Positions 29,690-42,825 are shown, numbered from the stretch's first letter. The stretch: DNA of 64,000 nucleotides from Vreelandella subglaciescola (GCF_900142895.1 NZ_LT670847.1:434001-498000), one strand, 5' to 3'. The notes: generated from the sequence alone by a model not told the origin. A program made the numbers and translations.

Positions 29690-29718
29690 AAAAAGGAGCG
29701 CCACCGGGGCACTCCTTT
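29690..29718. terminator. Terminator between the DUF2788-like gene and ihfA
   Basis: AAAGGAG/CTCCTTT with an inner GCC/GGC stem and one mismatch. The minus strand ends in six T residues, so it fits ihfA best; on the plus strand TTT follows. Confidence 0.8.
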
Positions 29719-29775
29719 GCTCTTTGGCTGTTGCTGGCCACCGCCGTGTCTGGCCGCTGATACCGGCAGGATACG

Positions 29776-30084
29776 CTATCTGCCGTGCTGTTTGTCCGTA
29801 CTGCTTTCGACCTGCTGCTTGAGCTTTTGCCCCGGGCGAAAGGTCACGACCCGACGTGCTGAAATCGGAATTTCTTCGCCGGTTTTGGGGTTGCGCCCGG
29901 GCCTCTCGCGCTTATCGCGCAGATCAAAGTTACCAAACCCTGATAGTTTGACCTGCTCGTTTTCGCGCAGACAGGCTCGGATTTCTTCAAAAAAGGTTTC
30001 GACAACCGATTTTGCTTCCCGCTTGGACAATAAAAGCTCGGCATGCAAATGCTCCGCCAGCTCTGCTTTGGTCAACGCACCCAT
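29776..30084 (-). CDS. ihfA: Integration host factor subunit alpha
   Basis: A 102-residue HU/IHF-family protein. The N-terminal [14 protein letters not shown] and the arm region [22 protein letters not shown] mark it as IHF-alpha. With IHF-beta it bends DNA sharply at specific sites. ATG 30084 has GAGGAG upstream; the frame open to 30111 adds nine residues. It follows pheT after about 75 bases, as in E. coli and Pseudomonas. Its C-terminal residues are longer than in E. coli by a few polar residues. Confidence 0.94.
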   Translation of the reverse strand: MGALTKAELAEHLHAELLLSKREAKSVVETFFEEIRACLRENEQVKLSGFGNFDLRDKRERPGRNPKTGEEIPISARRVVTFRPGQKLKQQVESSTDKQHGR

Positions 30085-30159
30085 CAGACTTCTCCTCATA
30101 CCGGGCGCCACCCCGGAGGGTGACGTCGGCCGTCGGCGGCGAACTCAATTAACACTCGA

Positions 30160-32541
30160 TTAACCACGCAACACGGCGTTAAACCCATGCTGCACCTGCT
30201 CAACAATTGAATCCACCAACTGGTTGATTTCATCATCATTTAGCGTGCGCGATGGATGCTGCCAGGTCAAGCCCAGGGCGATACTCTTATCCCCTTCGGC
30301 GACGCCTTTGCCGGCGTAAACGTCAAATAGACGTGTTGCGGTGAGGTGCTCACCAGCATTTGCCGCTGCGGTATCCAGCAGCGACTGCACCGGCACGGAC
30401 TGGGCAACGGTAAACGCCAGATCTCGGCGTACCTCGGGATAGCGAGATAGCGGCACAAACGCAGGCACACGGCCGTTACTCAAGGCGTCCATGCTGACCT
30501 CAAACCCTACCGCATCGGCCTTGAGCCCCAACCGGGCGCGCACCTCAGGGTGCAGCGTACCCAGCCAGCCGGCTTCCTGACCCCGATACAGTATGCGTGC
30601 GCACTGTCCCGGGTGCAGCGAAGGGTGCTCTGCCGATTCCATACGCCAGTCTTCGGGGCAGCTGCCCAGTGCAAACAGGCTTTCAAGGTCACCTTTGATG
30701 TCATAAAAATCGACCGGTTCTCGATTGCCGCTCCAGCCTTCGGGGTAACGTGAGCCGCACGCCAGCGCACCGAGCATTGGCGTCTGGCGCAGATTGTCCA
30801 GATGGCCGTTAAACACCAGCCCCGTCTCGAACAACCGCACGCGCGTCTGCTGTCGATTAAGATTGTAGTCCAACGCGCGTACCAACCCCGGGAACAGGCT
30901 GGCACGCATTACCGACAAATCACTGGAAATGGGGTTCGCAAGCGTCGGTGACACAGCGTCAGGCAACAGCGTTGCCTGAAGCTCCGGGGCCACAAAGCTG
31001 TAGGTAATGGCCTCTTGATACCCGCGTGCGACCATTTGCCGGCGCAGCTGCGCCTGGGTCACGCCGGCCTCATTACCCGGGCGCAGCGCGAGGCGCGCAG
31101 CCGGACGCCGTACCGGGAAATTGTTGTAGCCGTGAATGCGCGCCACTTCCTCGATCAAATCTTCTTCAATGGCCGCATCGAATCGCCAGCTGGGCGCGCC
31201 CACGTCCCAGCCATCGGCCGTTACGCTAACGTCAAAGCCCAGGCGGGTGAGAATATCGCCTACGTCATGCGCCGCCAGCGCCTTGCCCAGAATTTTTTCC
31301 AGCCGCGCGGCACGCAGCGTAATACGCGGCGGCGTTGGCAAGTGAGCCTCGCTTTTTACGTCTATCAGCGCGCCGGCGCTTCCACCGCATATGTCCAGCA
31401 GTAACGCCGTTGCGCGCTCAATGGCGTCAGCGGTCAGCTGCGGATCAACGCCGCGCTCAAAGCGGTGTGATGCGTCAGTATGCAGCCCGTAGGAGCGAGC
31501 CTGTCCGGCAATGGCCAGCGGCGAGAAAAACGCTGATTCCAGAAAGATGCTGCGGGTAGCCGGGCTAACGCCTGAGCCTTCGCCGCCCATGATGCCCGCA
31601 ATGGCCAGCGGTTTCTGATGATCGGCAATCAGCAGCGTTTCCGGACGCAGCGTCATTTCCTGGCCGTCCAGCAGCGCCAATCGTTCGCCGTCATGCGCCT
31701 GACGCACAATGATGCCGCCTTCCAGGTTATCGCGGTCGAAGGCGTGCAGCGGCTGTCCCAGTTCCAGCATGACGTAGTTGGTGATATCCACCACGGGATC
31801 AATCGAACGCACGCCACTGCGACGCAGGCGTTCGACCATCCAGAGTGGCGTCGGCGCCGACACGTCCACGCCTTCTACCACACGCCCGACATAACGCGGG
31901 CATTGCTCCGCCGCTTCAATCTGTACCGGCAGCGTCGCGTCGATGCTCACTGCTACCGGCTGCGTTTCCGGCAGGGTAACGGCCAGGCGGTTAAGCGCAC
32001 CGACTTCCCGGGCAAGCCCCTTGAGGCTCAGGCAGTCACCGCGGTTGGGCGTCAAATCCACCTCAATCGTGGTGTCATCCAGCCCCATGTAGCGGCGAAA
32101 ATCTTCTCCCGTGGGAGCCGATGCCGGCAGCACAAAAATGCCCGGCGAGGCTTCTTCTGCCAACCCCAGTTCGGAGTCAGCGCAGATCATGCCACGTGAC
32201 TCAACGCCACGCAGCTTGGCTTTCTTGATCTTGAAGTCGCCGGGCAGCACGCCACCCACTTGTGCAAAGGGGACCTTTTGCCCGACTGCCACATTCGGCG
32301 CTCCGCATACGACCTGCACCGGCTCTGGCGAGCCGTCGTTGACGGTGCAGACATTCAGCTTGTCGGCATCAGGGTGCTGCTCTTTGCTCAGCACTTCGGC
32401 AACGACAACGCCGCTAAATGCCTTGGCTACGGGTTCGATGGCGTCTACTTCCAGACCCGCCATGGTGATTTGATCGGCCATGGCCTGCGTATCCAGCTGC
32501 GGAGACACCCATTCACGCAGCCACTGTTCAGAAAACTTCAT
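30160..32541 (-). CDS. pheT: Phenylalanyl-tRNA synthetase beta subunit
   Basis: A 793-residue subunit, the usual size. The tRNA-binding domain is near the N-terminus (VVAEVLSKEQHPDADKLNVC), followed by the B3/B4 editing domain and B5. The C-terminal anticodon-binding domain begins about residue 700 (FVPLSRYPEVRRDLAFTVA). With PheS it forms the tetramer that charges tRNA-Phe; the editing domain removes mischarged tyrosine. It follows pheS by 26 bases. Confidence 0.96.
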   Translation of the reverse strand: MKFSEQWLREWVSPQLDTQAMADQITMAGLEVDAIEPVAKAFSGVVVAEVLSKEQHPDADKLNVCTVNDGSPEPVQVVCGAPNVAVGQKVPFAQVGGVLPGDFKIKKAKLRGVESRGMICADSELGLAEEASPGIFVLPASAPTGEDFRRYMGLDDTTIEVDLTPNRGDCLSLKGLAREVGALNRLAVTLPETQPVAVSIDATLPVQIEAAEQCPRYVGRVVEGVDVSAPTPLWMVERLRRSGVRSIDPVVDITNYVMLELGQPLHAFDRDNLEGGIIVRQAHDGERLALLDGQEMTLRPETLLIADHQKPLAIAGIMGGEGSGVSPATRSIFLESAFFSPLAIAGQARSYGLHTDASHRFERGVDPQLTADAIERATALLLDICGGSAGALIDVKSEAHLPTPPRITLRAARLEKILGKALAAHDVGDILTRLGFDVSVTADGWDVGAPSWRFDAAIEEDLIEEVARIHGYNNFPVRRPAARLALRPGNEAGVTQAQLRRQMVARGYQEAITYSFVAPELQATLLPDAVSPTLANPISSDLSVMRASLFPGLVRALDYNLNRQQTRVRLFETGLVFNGHLDNLRQTPMLGALACGSRYPEGWSGNREPVDFYDIKGDLESLFALGSCPEDWRMESAEHPSLHPGQCARILYRGQEAGWLGTLHPEVRARLGLKADAVGFEVSMDALSNGRVPAFVPLSRYPEVRRDLAFTVAQSVPVQSLLDTAAANAGEHLTATRLFDVYAGKGVAEGDKSIALGLTWQHPSRTLNDDEINQLVDSIVEQVQHGFNAVLRG

Positions 32542-32567
32542 GTTCTATCCTGTGTTCAGCAGTAGGC

Positions 32568-33602
<1,035 letters not shown>

Positions 33603-33613
33603 TTAGGCATTCT

Positions 33614-33661
33614 CCTGATGTCAGAAATGACCAGCATCAAAAATGACAAACATCAGGAATG
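33614..33661. repeat. Three tandem 16-base repeats in the pheS leader
   Basis: Units at 33614-33629, 33630-33645 and 33646-33661 share the pattern (on minus) CATTYYTGATG followed by five variable bases. The first unit is the most changed. The array ends near the pheS ribosome site. Confidence 0.72.
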
Positions 33662-33676
33662 GCAAGTTGACGGTGA

Positions 33677-33713
33677 CAAAAAAACAGGGGAAGAGCGGCT
33701 GCTCTTCCCCTGT
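33677..33713 (-). terminator. Strong terminator downstream of rplT
   Basis: A perfect 13-base stem (33684-33696 with 33701-33713) around a GGCT loop is followed by seven T residues on the minus strand. It separates infC-rpmI-rplT from pheST and could also act as an attenuator. Confidence 0.92.
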
Positions 33714-33769
33714 ACGGGTCACGTGATGAGACCTATCGCATTACGTACGCGCGCGGCGCCAATAATGCG

Positions 33770-34123
33770 TTAGTGGGCAGCCTTGGCTTTTTCCACGATG
33801 GCAGCAAACGCCGCTTTCTCGTGAACAGCCAAGTCAGCCAGTACCTTACGATCAATTTCGATACCGGCTTTCTTCAGACCACCAACAAAACGGCTGTACG
33901 ACAGCCCTTGCTGACGTGCACCGGCGTTGATCCGCTGAATCCACAGCGCGCGGAACTGGCGCTTGCGGTTACGGCGGTCACGATACGCGTACTGACCGGC
34001 CTTGATAACGGCCTGCTTGGCAACGCGGAAAACACGCGACCGGGCACCGTAATACCCTTTGGCCTGCTTCAACACTTTTTTATGGCGACGACGGGCAACT
34101 ACGCCACGCTTAACACGAGTCAT
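33770..34123 (-). CDS. rplT: 50S ribosomal protein L20
   Basis: A 117-residue basic protein, identical in length to E. coli L20. The N-terminal [22 protein letters not shown] and the later [19 protein letters not shown] stretch (here [20 protein letters not shown]) are family hallmarks. It binds 23S rRNA early in 50S assembly. In E. coli L20 also represses its own operon by binding the rpmI leader. It follows rpmI after 64 bases. Confidence 0.97.
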   Translation of the reverse strand: MTRVKRGVVARRRHKKVLKQAKGYYGARSRVFRVAKQAVIKAGQYAYRDRRNRKRQFRALWIQRINAGARQQGLSYSRFVGGLKKAGIEIDRKVLADLAVHEKAAFAAIVEKAKAAH

Positions 34124-34187
34124 AACACACTCCTGACTTTAAAGGCTGGAACAACGCCATTTGGCGTTTTCCAGAAAATTCGACCGC

Positions 34188-34382
34188 TTACAGGTTCGGC
34201 AGCATACGCTGGATCAACGCTTTATCGGCGCCGTGAATCTGCTTCATACCACGCAGCTGACGCTTACGCTTGGTCGACTTTTTAGTCAGAATGTGGCTAC
34301 GGAAAGACTGCTTGTGCTTGAAGCCGTTAGCGGTCTTCTTGAAGCGCTTTGCAGCACCGCTGTTGCTTTTGATTTTCGGCAT
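34188..34382 (-). CDS. rpmI: 50S ribosomal protein L35
   Basis: A 64-residue basic protein, the usual length. [17 protein letters not shown] at the N-terminus and the [16 protein letters not shown] stretch identify it. The spacer upstream to infC contains a hairpin (CCAGCG/CGCTGG at 34426-34442). In E. coli the corresponding region takes part in L20 control; whether that holds here is not known. Confidence 0.97.
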   Translation of the reverse strand: MPKIKSNSGAAKRFKKTANGFKHKQSFRSHILTKKSTKRKRQLRGMKQIHGADKALIQRMLPNL

Positions 34383-34463
34383 GAGAATAGCTCCGCTCGA
34401 TATTTTTTAGAAAACCCAAGGCCAACCAGCGAAAAACGCTGGCCCGTTTGACCGGCCATTGGA

Positions 34464-35003
34464 TCACTTCTTCTTCGGGGCAAGAATCATGATCATCTGG
34501 CGCCCTTCCATTTTGGGAAAGGACTCCACTGATCCGATATCATCCAGGTCTGCGGCGATCCGTTCCATCAGCTTGCGGCCGATGTCCTGGTGCGCCATTT
34601 CACGTCCCCGGAAGCGCAATGTGACCTTACCCTTGTCACCACCTTCCAGAAAGCGGGTCAGGTTTTTCAGCTTTACCTGATAGTCGCCTTCATCGGTGCC
34701 AGGACGGAATTTGACTTCCTTGACCTGGATTTGCTTTTGCTTCTTCTTTTGAGCAGCTTTTTGCTTTTTCTGCTCGAAGACGAATTTGCCGTAGTCCATT
34801 ATCTTGCAGACGATAGGATCGGCATTCGAAATTTGCACGAGATCCATTCCCGCTTCTCCAGCACGCTCGAGAGCGTCGCGCGTGGGCACGACCCCGAGCT
34901 GTTCGCCGTCACTGTCGATCAGGCGTATCTGGTCCACGATAATGCGCTCGTTCATTGGTGGGCGCTTTTCTTGTGGGCGCCCGCGCTGGTTGCTTCGCTT
35001 GAT
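34464..35003 (-). CDS. infC: Translation initiation factor IF-3, predicted ATC start
   Basis: A 179-residue IF-3. The conserved core includes [13 protein letters not shown] and [18 protein letters not shown]. From the first ATG (34955) the N-terminus would be about 16 residues shorter than usual. In frame upstream lies ATC at 35001-35003, giving [16 protein letters not shown], a basic leader as expected. AAGGAG is placed eight bases before it, and there is no ATG, GTG or TTG between. E. coli infC uses AUU, a rare start that lets IF-3 limit its own synthesis, so ATC here is reasonable. The ribosome site overlaps the thrS stop (TAAGGAG). Confidence 0.9.
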   Translation of the reverse strand: MKRSNQRGRPQEKRPPMNERIIVDQIRLIDSDGEQLGVVPTRDALERAGEAGMDLVQISNADPIVCKIMDYGKFVFEQKKQKAAQKKKQKQIQVKEVKFRPGTDEGDYQVKLKNLTRFLEGGDKGKVTLRFRGREMAHQDIGRKLMERIAADLDDIGSVESFPKMEGRQMIMILAPKKK

Positions 35004-35018
35004 TGCTCCGTCTCCTTA
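35004..35018 (-). promoter_or_regulatory. infC ribosome binding site overlapping the thrS stop
   Basis: On the minus strand TAAGGAG contains both the TAA stop of thrS and the AAGGAG site that places the infC start at the ATC of 35003. This is what decides the infC start. Confidence 0.85.
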
Positions 35019-36938
35019 GGCAATTGACGATGTCGTCAGAGCTGCTCTCTCGGTGTCAAGACGTTGGATGAGTTCTTCAATCGCCATGGTACCAAGATTT
35101 TCGCCGCTGCGCGTGCGTACGGCGACCGAGTCAGTCTCAACTTCCTTATCTCCTACCACCAGGAGATAGGGAACCTTCTGTAGCGTGTGCTCACGGATTT
35201 TAAAGCCGATCTTCTCATTCCTCAAGTCGGCTTTCACCCGAAGGCCCTGTTTTTGCAAACGCTGCTCTAATGCCAGGGCATAATCACGTTGCGCATCAGT
35301 GATAGTCATGACCACCACCTGCTGCGGCGCAAGCCAGAGCGGCATCGCGCCGGCGTAGTGCTCTATCAAAATGCCCAGAAAGCGTTCGAACGACCCCAGT
35401 ATAGCGCGATGCAGCATAACCGGCACTTTGCGGCTACCGTCTTCATCAACGTACTGAGCACCCAGCCGCCCTGGCAGGTTGAAGTCTAACTGCAGCGTAC
35501 CACATTGCCAGACACGATTCAGGCAGTCACGCAGCGCAAATTCAATTTTCGGGCCGTAAAAAGCGCCTTCCCCCGGCTGGAGCTCCCAATCAAGGCCGGT
35601 AGCGTTGAGCGCCGCCTCAAGCCCCTTTTCAGCCTGATCCCAAAGCACCGCTTCTCCCAGGTAGCCTTCCGGGCGTGTGGAAAGCTTCAGTTCAACATCA
35701 CTAAAGCCAAGCGCTTCATAGACCTCAAGCGTCAAGGCAATAAACGCCTCGGCCTCCGCCTGAATCTGATCTTCAGTACAGAAAATATGCGCGTCATCCT
35801 GGGTAAAGCCACGCACCCGCATCAAGCCGTGCAGCGAACCTGAAGGTTCATTGCGGTGACAGCAGCCAAACTCGGCCAGGCGCAGCGGCAGGTCACGGTA
35901 GCTCTTGAGCCCCTGATTGAAGACCTGCACGTGACACGGGCAGTTCATCGGCTTGACTGCGTACTCGCGCTTTTCCGATTCCGTCGTGAACATCAGCTCA
36001 TTGTAATGTCCCCAGTGCCCCGATTTTTTCCATAGCGACAGATCGACTACCTGAGGGGTCTTGATTTCCTGGTAACCGTTTTCACGCTGTATCCGCCGCA
36101 TATAGTCTTCAAGCGACTGATACATGCTCCACCCGTTGGGGTGCCAAAACACCATGCCCGGGGCTTCTTCCTGCAGGTGAAAGAGGTCCATCTTGCGTGC
36201 AAGCTTACGGTGGTCACGCTTCTCCGCTTCTTCAAGCCGCTTGAGATAGGCCTTGAGCTGTTTTTTATCGCCCCAGGCTGTGCCATAAATGCGCGTCAAC
36301 ATCGGGTTTTCAGCATCACCGCGCCAGTAAGCGCCGGCCAGCTTGGTTAGCTTGACCGCCTTGAGATGGCGCGTATTGGGCACATGCGGCCCGCGGCACA
36401 TGTCCACGTATTCTTCGTGGTGATACAGCCTGATGGTCGCGCCTTCGGGGATATCCCGCACGATTTCCTGCTTGTAAGGTTCATCCCGGTGCAGAAATGC
36501 CAACATGGCTTTATCACGGTCGACATATTCGCGCACCACATCGTATTCCCGCTTGATCAGCGACTGCATGCGCGCTTCGATCGTCTCAAGGTCTTCTGGC
36601 GTTACCGAACGACCGAAGTCGACATCGTAGTAAAAGCCATCATCAATCACGGGCCCAATCGCCATTTTCGCGTCGGGATATAGCTGCTTGACCGCATGCC
36701 CAACCAGGTGAGCACAGGAATGGCGAATGATATCCAGCCCTTCGGCATCACGTGATGTGATAATCGCCACGTCGGCATCCTGCTCAATCAGATCAGCAGC
36801 ATCAACCAGCACGCCATCGATTTTTCCGGCGATGCAAGCCTTGGCCAAACCAGGGCCAATGGATTCTGCCAGCTGCATAATAGAGAGCGGCTCGTCCGGC
36901 GAACGCTGGCTGCCGTCAGGCAAGGTAACTATGGGCAT
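35016..36938 (-). CDS. thrS: Threonyl-tRNA synthetase
   Basis: A 640-residue class II synthetase. The N-terminal TGS domain ([11 protein letters not shown]) is followed by the editing domain with [16 protein letters not shown]. The catalytic core has CRGPHVPNT and [20 protein letters not shown], and the anticodon-binding domain comes last. It charges tRNA-Thr and removes misattached serine. ATG 36938 has AAGGAAAG upstream. It heads the thrS-infC-rpmI-rplT operon. I saw no T-box or obvious operator in its 242-base upstream spacer. Confidence 0.97.
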   Translation of the reverse strand: MPIVTLPDGSQRSPDEPLSIMQLAESIGPGLAKACIAGKIDGVLVDAADLIEQDADVAIITSRDAEGLDIIRHSCAHLVGHAVKQLYPDAKMAIGPVIDDGFYYDVDFGRSVTPEDLETIEARMQSLIKREYDVVREYVDRDKAMLAFLHRDEPYKQEIVRDIPEGATIRLYHHEEYVDMCRGPHVPNTRHLKAVKLTKLAGAYWRGDAENPMLTRIYGTAWGDKKQLKAYLKRLEEAEKRDHRKLARKMDLFHLQEEAPGMVFWHPNGWSMYQSLEDYMRRIQRENGYQEIKTPQVVDLSLWKKSGHWGHYNELMFTTESEKREYAVKPMNCPCHVQVFNQGLKSYRDLPLRLAEFGCCHRNEPSGSLHGLMRVRGFTQDDAHIFCTEDQIQAEAEAFIALTLEVYEALGFSDVELKLSTRPEGYLGEAVLWDQAEKGLEAALNATGLDWELQPGEGAFYGPKIEFALRDCLNRVWQCGTLQLDFNLPGRLGAQYVDEDGSRKVPVMLHRAILGSFERFLGILIEHYAGAMPLWLAPQQVVVMTITDAQRDYALALEQRLQKQGLRVKADLRNEKIGFKIREHTLQKVPYLLVVGDKEVETDSVAVRTRSGENLGTMAIEELIQRLDTERAALTTSSIA

Positions 36939-37082
36939 TCAATTCTTTCCTTGAGCGCAGTGGTGATCCACACCAAGGATCACATATCGCTATCAATGGT
37001 CGTTATCGGCGGTATAAAGCGGCAGACTGAGCCGCACAATGGCGACACAGCCTACCAGATTTCAGGCATCCCAGAAATAGAA

Positions 37083-37110
37083 AAGCGGGAGGCGTATACG
37101 CCTCCCGCTT
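37083..37110. terminator. Terminator between thrS and the OmpA-type gene
   Basis: A 28-base perfect palindrome with arms AAGCGGGAGGCGTA and TACGCCTCCCGCTT. On the minus strand it is followed by TTCTATTT, so it most likely ends the OmpA-type lipoprotein transcript. Confidence 0.85.
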
Positions 37111-37180
37111 GTTCACAGCGATACATTCACTGCTGTCAGCTCAATACATTACGCCTCTTATTTCAGCGTGTACTGGCTGC

Positions 37181-38050
37181 TTAGTTCCACTCGTCAAGTG
37201 CTACGCGACGGTTTTCAGCACGGCCAGCGTCAGTATCGTTGGTCGCTACCGGACGCTCTTCACCAAAGCCAACCGACTTCATACGATTTTGCTGTACGCC
37301 GCTCGACTGGAGATAGCTAGCCACGGATTCAGCACGACGCTGCGACAGATCCTTGTTGTACTGCGCACCACCTACGGAATCGGTATGCCCTTCAATGCGT
37401 ACGCGCACTTTGGGGTTGTTTACCAGCTTCTCGGCTACGTCATCCAGCTCGTATTCGGCCTGACTGGTAAGCGTAGCAGAATCAAACTCGAAGTTGACGC
37501 CTTCCAGTACCAGGCTTTCCGGGCAGCCCAGCGCGTTGACTTCCTCACCGGCCGGAGTGTTCGGGCACTGGTCGCGGTAATCCGGCACGCCATCATTGTC
37601 AGAGTCAAGCGGGCAGCCTTTGGCATCAACGGCAACGCCTGCCGGTGTACCCGGGCACTGGTCACGGTAGTCCGGCACGCCATCGTTGTCCGAATCAAGC
37701 GGGCAACCTTCTGCATTGACGGCGACGCCGGCCGGCACTTCACCGTAGCTCGGGCACTGCGGCTTGACTTCTTCAGACTTGTCAGCACAGAGGTAAGCCG
37801 CAATAGCAGCGCCTGCCGTTGCGCCGACAGCCGCGCCGGTATCTTCGTCAGACTCACTGCTTGAGGCATAACCCAGACCGCCACCAATCACACTGCCGGC
37901 CAGACCACATACAGCAGGATGCTGATACCAGCTGCGGTCTGCATCACTGCTCGCCGTTTGCCCAGACGTTTGTGACGCCGAGCTGGCGCAGCCGGAAAGG
38001 CCAACAGCAAGGGCAGAACCGATCAGCAAGCCAGTCGTTGATTTTTTCAT
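37181..38050 (-). CDS. OmpA-family lipoprotein with thrombospondin type 3 repeats
   Basis: A 289-residue outer-membrane lipoprotein. The lipobox LSGC places the lipidated Cys at residue 21. A glycine-rich hydrophobic stretch (about 49-88) follows, then two near-identical 30-residue calcium-binding-type repeats (CPLDSDNDGVPDYRDQCP at 116 and 146), preceded by a partial third. The C-terminal OmpA domain (about 185-289) has GHTDSVGGAQYNKDLSQRR, which binds peptidoglycan. It would tether the outer membrane to the cell wall. ATG 38050 is used; the longer frame to 38065 adds five residues. Confidence 0.88.
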   Translation of the reverse strand: MKKSTTGLLIGSALAVGLSGCASSASQTSGQTASSDADRSWYQHPAVCGLAGSVIGGGLGYASSSESDEDTGAAVGATAGAAIAAYLCADKSEEVKPQCPSYGEVPAGVAVNAEGCPLDSDNDGVPDYRDQCPGTPAGVAVDAKGCPLDSDNDGVPDYRDQCPNTPAGEEVNALGCPESLVLEGVNFEFDSATLTSQAEYELDDVAEKLVNNPKVRVRIEGHTDSVGGAQYNKDLSQRRAESVASYLQSSGVQQNRMKSVGFGEERPVATNDTDAGRAENRRVALDEWN

Positions 38051-38253
38051 GCGAAACTCCTTCATTGATCCAATGCGGGAAGTGATATCACGAACCAGCT
38101 TCCACTTTCGTGCTTCTTTTATTTAAGCATCCGCAGGCGTTATCCCAGCACAGGCCGGCACACATGCCATAAGAGCCAAACGGCACGTCCATCATTGAAC
38201 ATCCTGCCACCAAGAAGCAATACACAACGTGGCGCAGCCAATGCCCGTACAAC

Positions 38254-38284
38254 ACAGTCTAGTGTGACTACATCAACAGTCTAG
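38254..38284. repeat. Nine-base direct repeat upstream of the OmpA-type gene
   Basis: ACAGTCTAG occurs at 38254-38262 and 38276-38284, two helical turns apart (22 bases). This suits a pair of binding sites, but no regulator is known. The rest of the 271-base spacer shows nothing clear. Confidence 0.5.
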
Positions 38285-38321
38285 CATAAAGATAAGCCGT
38301 GCATTTTCAATGCCGTATGCT

Positions 38322-38789
38322 TTAATGCAATGTTTTTCCACCGTTGGCACGCCATTGAATCACGGCTTGTGCAGCTTGCAGCACAGGCTGGCGCATTTCA
38401 TCTTCGACCTGAAGCCTTTCCTTGTCTTCGCGCATACGCTCGCGAGGTGTCAGCTTACTTCGCGCTGAATGTGTCTGCAAATGCCGTGTACGACTGTAAA
38501 CTTCAGCAAATGCACTAAATTCTGCGCGCTCAGCAAGGCTCGGTTCTACAATTTCCAGCAATACCTTACAGCGCCAGGCGCCTTCGGTAATCTCGACCTG
38601 TTCCTGCACCAGCGCTGCGGTAACGTAATCCAGATTTTCCAGACTATTGGTGATAGCCCGCGCATCTTCTTCACACCGGAATGCGTCGCGCCGCTGTACT
38701 TCCCCGCGAAGCTTGACGGCATAAGCCACCAGCGCGACGATTACAGCGGCACCAACGGCCAGAAGGATTAATGCTACGCTTAAACTCAT
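38322..38789 (-). CDS. DUF2489-like membrane-anchored protein
   Basis: A 155-residue protein with one N-terminal membrane helix (about residues 4-26) and a helical, charged cytoplasmic part. The pattern of EITEGAWRCKVLLEIV and HSARSKLTPRERMRED resembles DUF2489 proteins of gammaproteobacteria as I recall. The function is unknown. It stands alone between the OmpA-type gene and the small lipoprotein. Confidence 0.75.
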   Translation of the reverse strand: MSLSVALILLAVGAAVIVALVAYAVKLRGEVQRRDAFRCEEDARAITNSLENLDYVTAALVQEQVEITEGAWRCKVLLEIVEPSLAERAEFSAFAEVYSRTRHLQTHSARSKLTPRERMREDKERLQVEDEMRQPVLQAAQAVIQWRANGGKTLH

Positions 38790-39005
38790 GTGGCTACCTT
38801 TTAGAGTCGCTAAAATACTTTACCAAAATTGTACACCTCACCCCGCATCGTGCATACCAAGGTAGATATTTTATTGCGTGCAGATTTTTGTATTAATACG
38901 GCAGGGATATGAAATATGCGTGAATCCATATTTTTGCATCACTTTCATGCTAAATGTCAGTATGTTGTATGCTGAATACCGCATTTTTATCAAGGAGAAA
39001 TACCG

Positions 39006-39221
39006 TTGCGATACAACCGCTTACTATGCTTCTGCCTCATTTTTTTTCTTGGCGCCGTCATATCCGGCTGCACCACTTATACTTGGCCCGACGGCTCTCG
39101 GGAAACCGTCATTGGCGTTCCGGTGGAAGATGAAAATGCGCGCTACGAAGACACACAGGACGGCACCGTGCGCTACCGCATTCCGGGTGAAGTCCCTGAT
39201 ACAGAAAACACCGGCAGATAA
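39006..39221 (+). CDS. Small lipoprotein of unknown function
   Basis: A 71-residue protein with a lipoprotein signal (hydrophobic residues 7-19, lipobox ISGC with Cys 22). The mature part of about 50 residues is acidic and has no family that I recognise (TTYTWPDGSRETVIGVPVE). The start is TTG 39006, supported by AAGGAG eight bases upstream and by no other start in frame nearby. The gene is oriented against the rRNA operon, and the hairpin after it ends the rRNA transcript. Confidence 0.72.
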   Translation: MRYNRLLCFCLIFFLGAVISGCTTYTWPDGSRETVIGVPVEDENARYEDTQDGTVRYRIPGEVPDTENTGR

Positions 39222-39294
39222 AAAAAGGGCCCACCGACTCACTTAGCTGCTGCTATTTCATCTCTTCATTCATGCCACTTGTCTTCCACGCACA

Positions 39295-39321
39295 CAAAAA
39301 ACCCAGCCGATTGGCTGGGTT
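39295..39321 (-). terminator. Terminator of the rRNA operon
   Basis: AACCCAGCC (39300-39308) pairs with GGCTGGGTT (39313-39321) around GATT, and six T residues follow on the minus strand. It lies just past the 5S gene and may also serve the small lipoprotein gene from the other side. Confidence 0.9.
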
Positions 39322-39336
39322 GATTGCAGTATAAGT

Positions 39337-39453
39337 GCCTGACGATGACCTACTCTCGCATGGGGAGACCCCACACTACCATCGGCGCTGAGCGGTTTCA
39401 CGACTGAGTTCGGCAAGGGATCAGGTGGTTCACGCACGCTATGGTCGTCAGGC
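39337..39453 (-). rRNA. rrf: 5S ribosomal RNA
   Basis: The minus strand begins with GCCTGACGACCATAGCG and ends with the complementary GTCATCGTCAGGC, forming the closing helix I. The segment CCGAACTCAGTCGTGAAAC is the conserved loop region. The length is about 117 bases; ends may be off by one or two. Confidence 0.96.
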
Positions 39454-39565
39454 GAAACGGGTATATATCATGCTGACTTTTTTAAACACGTTGTGCTAAA
39501 AACGCTATGTGATCGTCTCATCGTATCCGGCCTGTCATCAAGGTCGTTGCCTTATGACAGCTTAT

Positions 39566-39601
39566 CGTTGTCCTGCGACGCCAACCCCTTGGGTGTTATA
39601 G

Positions 39602-39608
<7 letters not shown>
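39566..39608 (-). other. 23S processing stem, 3' arm
   Basis: This segment is complementary over about 43 bases to 42481-42523 on the other side of the 23S gene, with few mismatches. Together they form the long stem that RNase III is expected to cut. Confidence 0.8.
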
Positions 39609-42480
<2,872 letters not shown>

Positions 42481-42487
<7 letters not shown>

Positions 42488-42523
42488 CTATAACCCGAAG
42501 GAGTCGGGGTCGCAATGACAACG
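42481..42523 (-). other. 23S processing stem, 5' arm
   Basis: Partner of the 39566-39608 arm; see that entry. It covers the first bases of mature 23S and the spacer just before it. Confidence 0.8.
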
Positions 42524-42640
42524 ATTATTGCCGGATACGCTTGAGACGTATCACATGATGCTTTCATCAAGCTCTTGTTTTAAAAACATTAAAACAGAAT
42601 TCTTAACGAAACCATCGGTTTTTATCAGCATGATATACAT

Positions 42641-42652
42641 TGTTAAAGAGCA
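42641..42652 (-). promoter_or_regulatory. boxA antitermination site before 23S
   Basis: On the minus strand TTGCTCTTTAACA matches the boxA consensus that binds NusB-NusE. It lies between tRNA-Ala and 23S. Confidence 0.85.
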
Positions 42653-42749
42653 ACTGTTCAATGAACAGTGATAAGCACAACATGCGTTATGTACTTATCA
42701 ATGGTCATGGAACACAAACAAACGGAAAATAACGTGACGTGTGGCGTAT

Positions 42750-42825
42750 TGGTGGAGCCTAGCGGGATCGAACCGCTGACCTCCTGCGTGCAAGGCAGGC
42801 GCTCTCCCAGCTGAGCTAAGGCCCC
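42750..42825 (-). tRNA. tRNA-Ala (anticodon TGC)
   Basis: A 76-base cloverleaf beginning GGGGCCTTAGCTCAGCTGGG and ending with the encoded CCA. The anticodon loop reads CTTGCAC, giving TGC. The T-loop GGTTCGATCC is intact. Confidence 0.97.

Noticed and set aside
29558..30163. 201-residue plus-strand frame opposite ihfA
   Set aside because: Shadow of ihfA and the terminator region; no ribosome site.
36939..37082. Possible tRNA or T-box leader upstream of thrS
   Set aside because: No cloverleaf, no T-box motif and no terminator-antiterminator pair could be made from the sequence.
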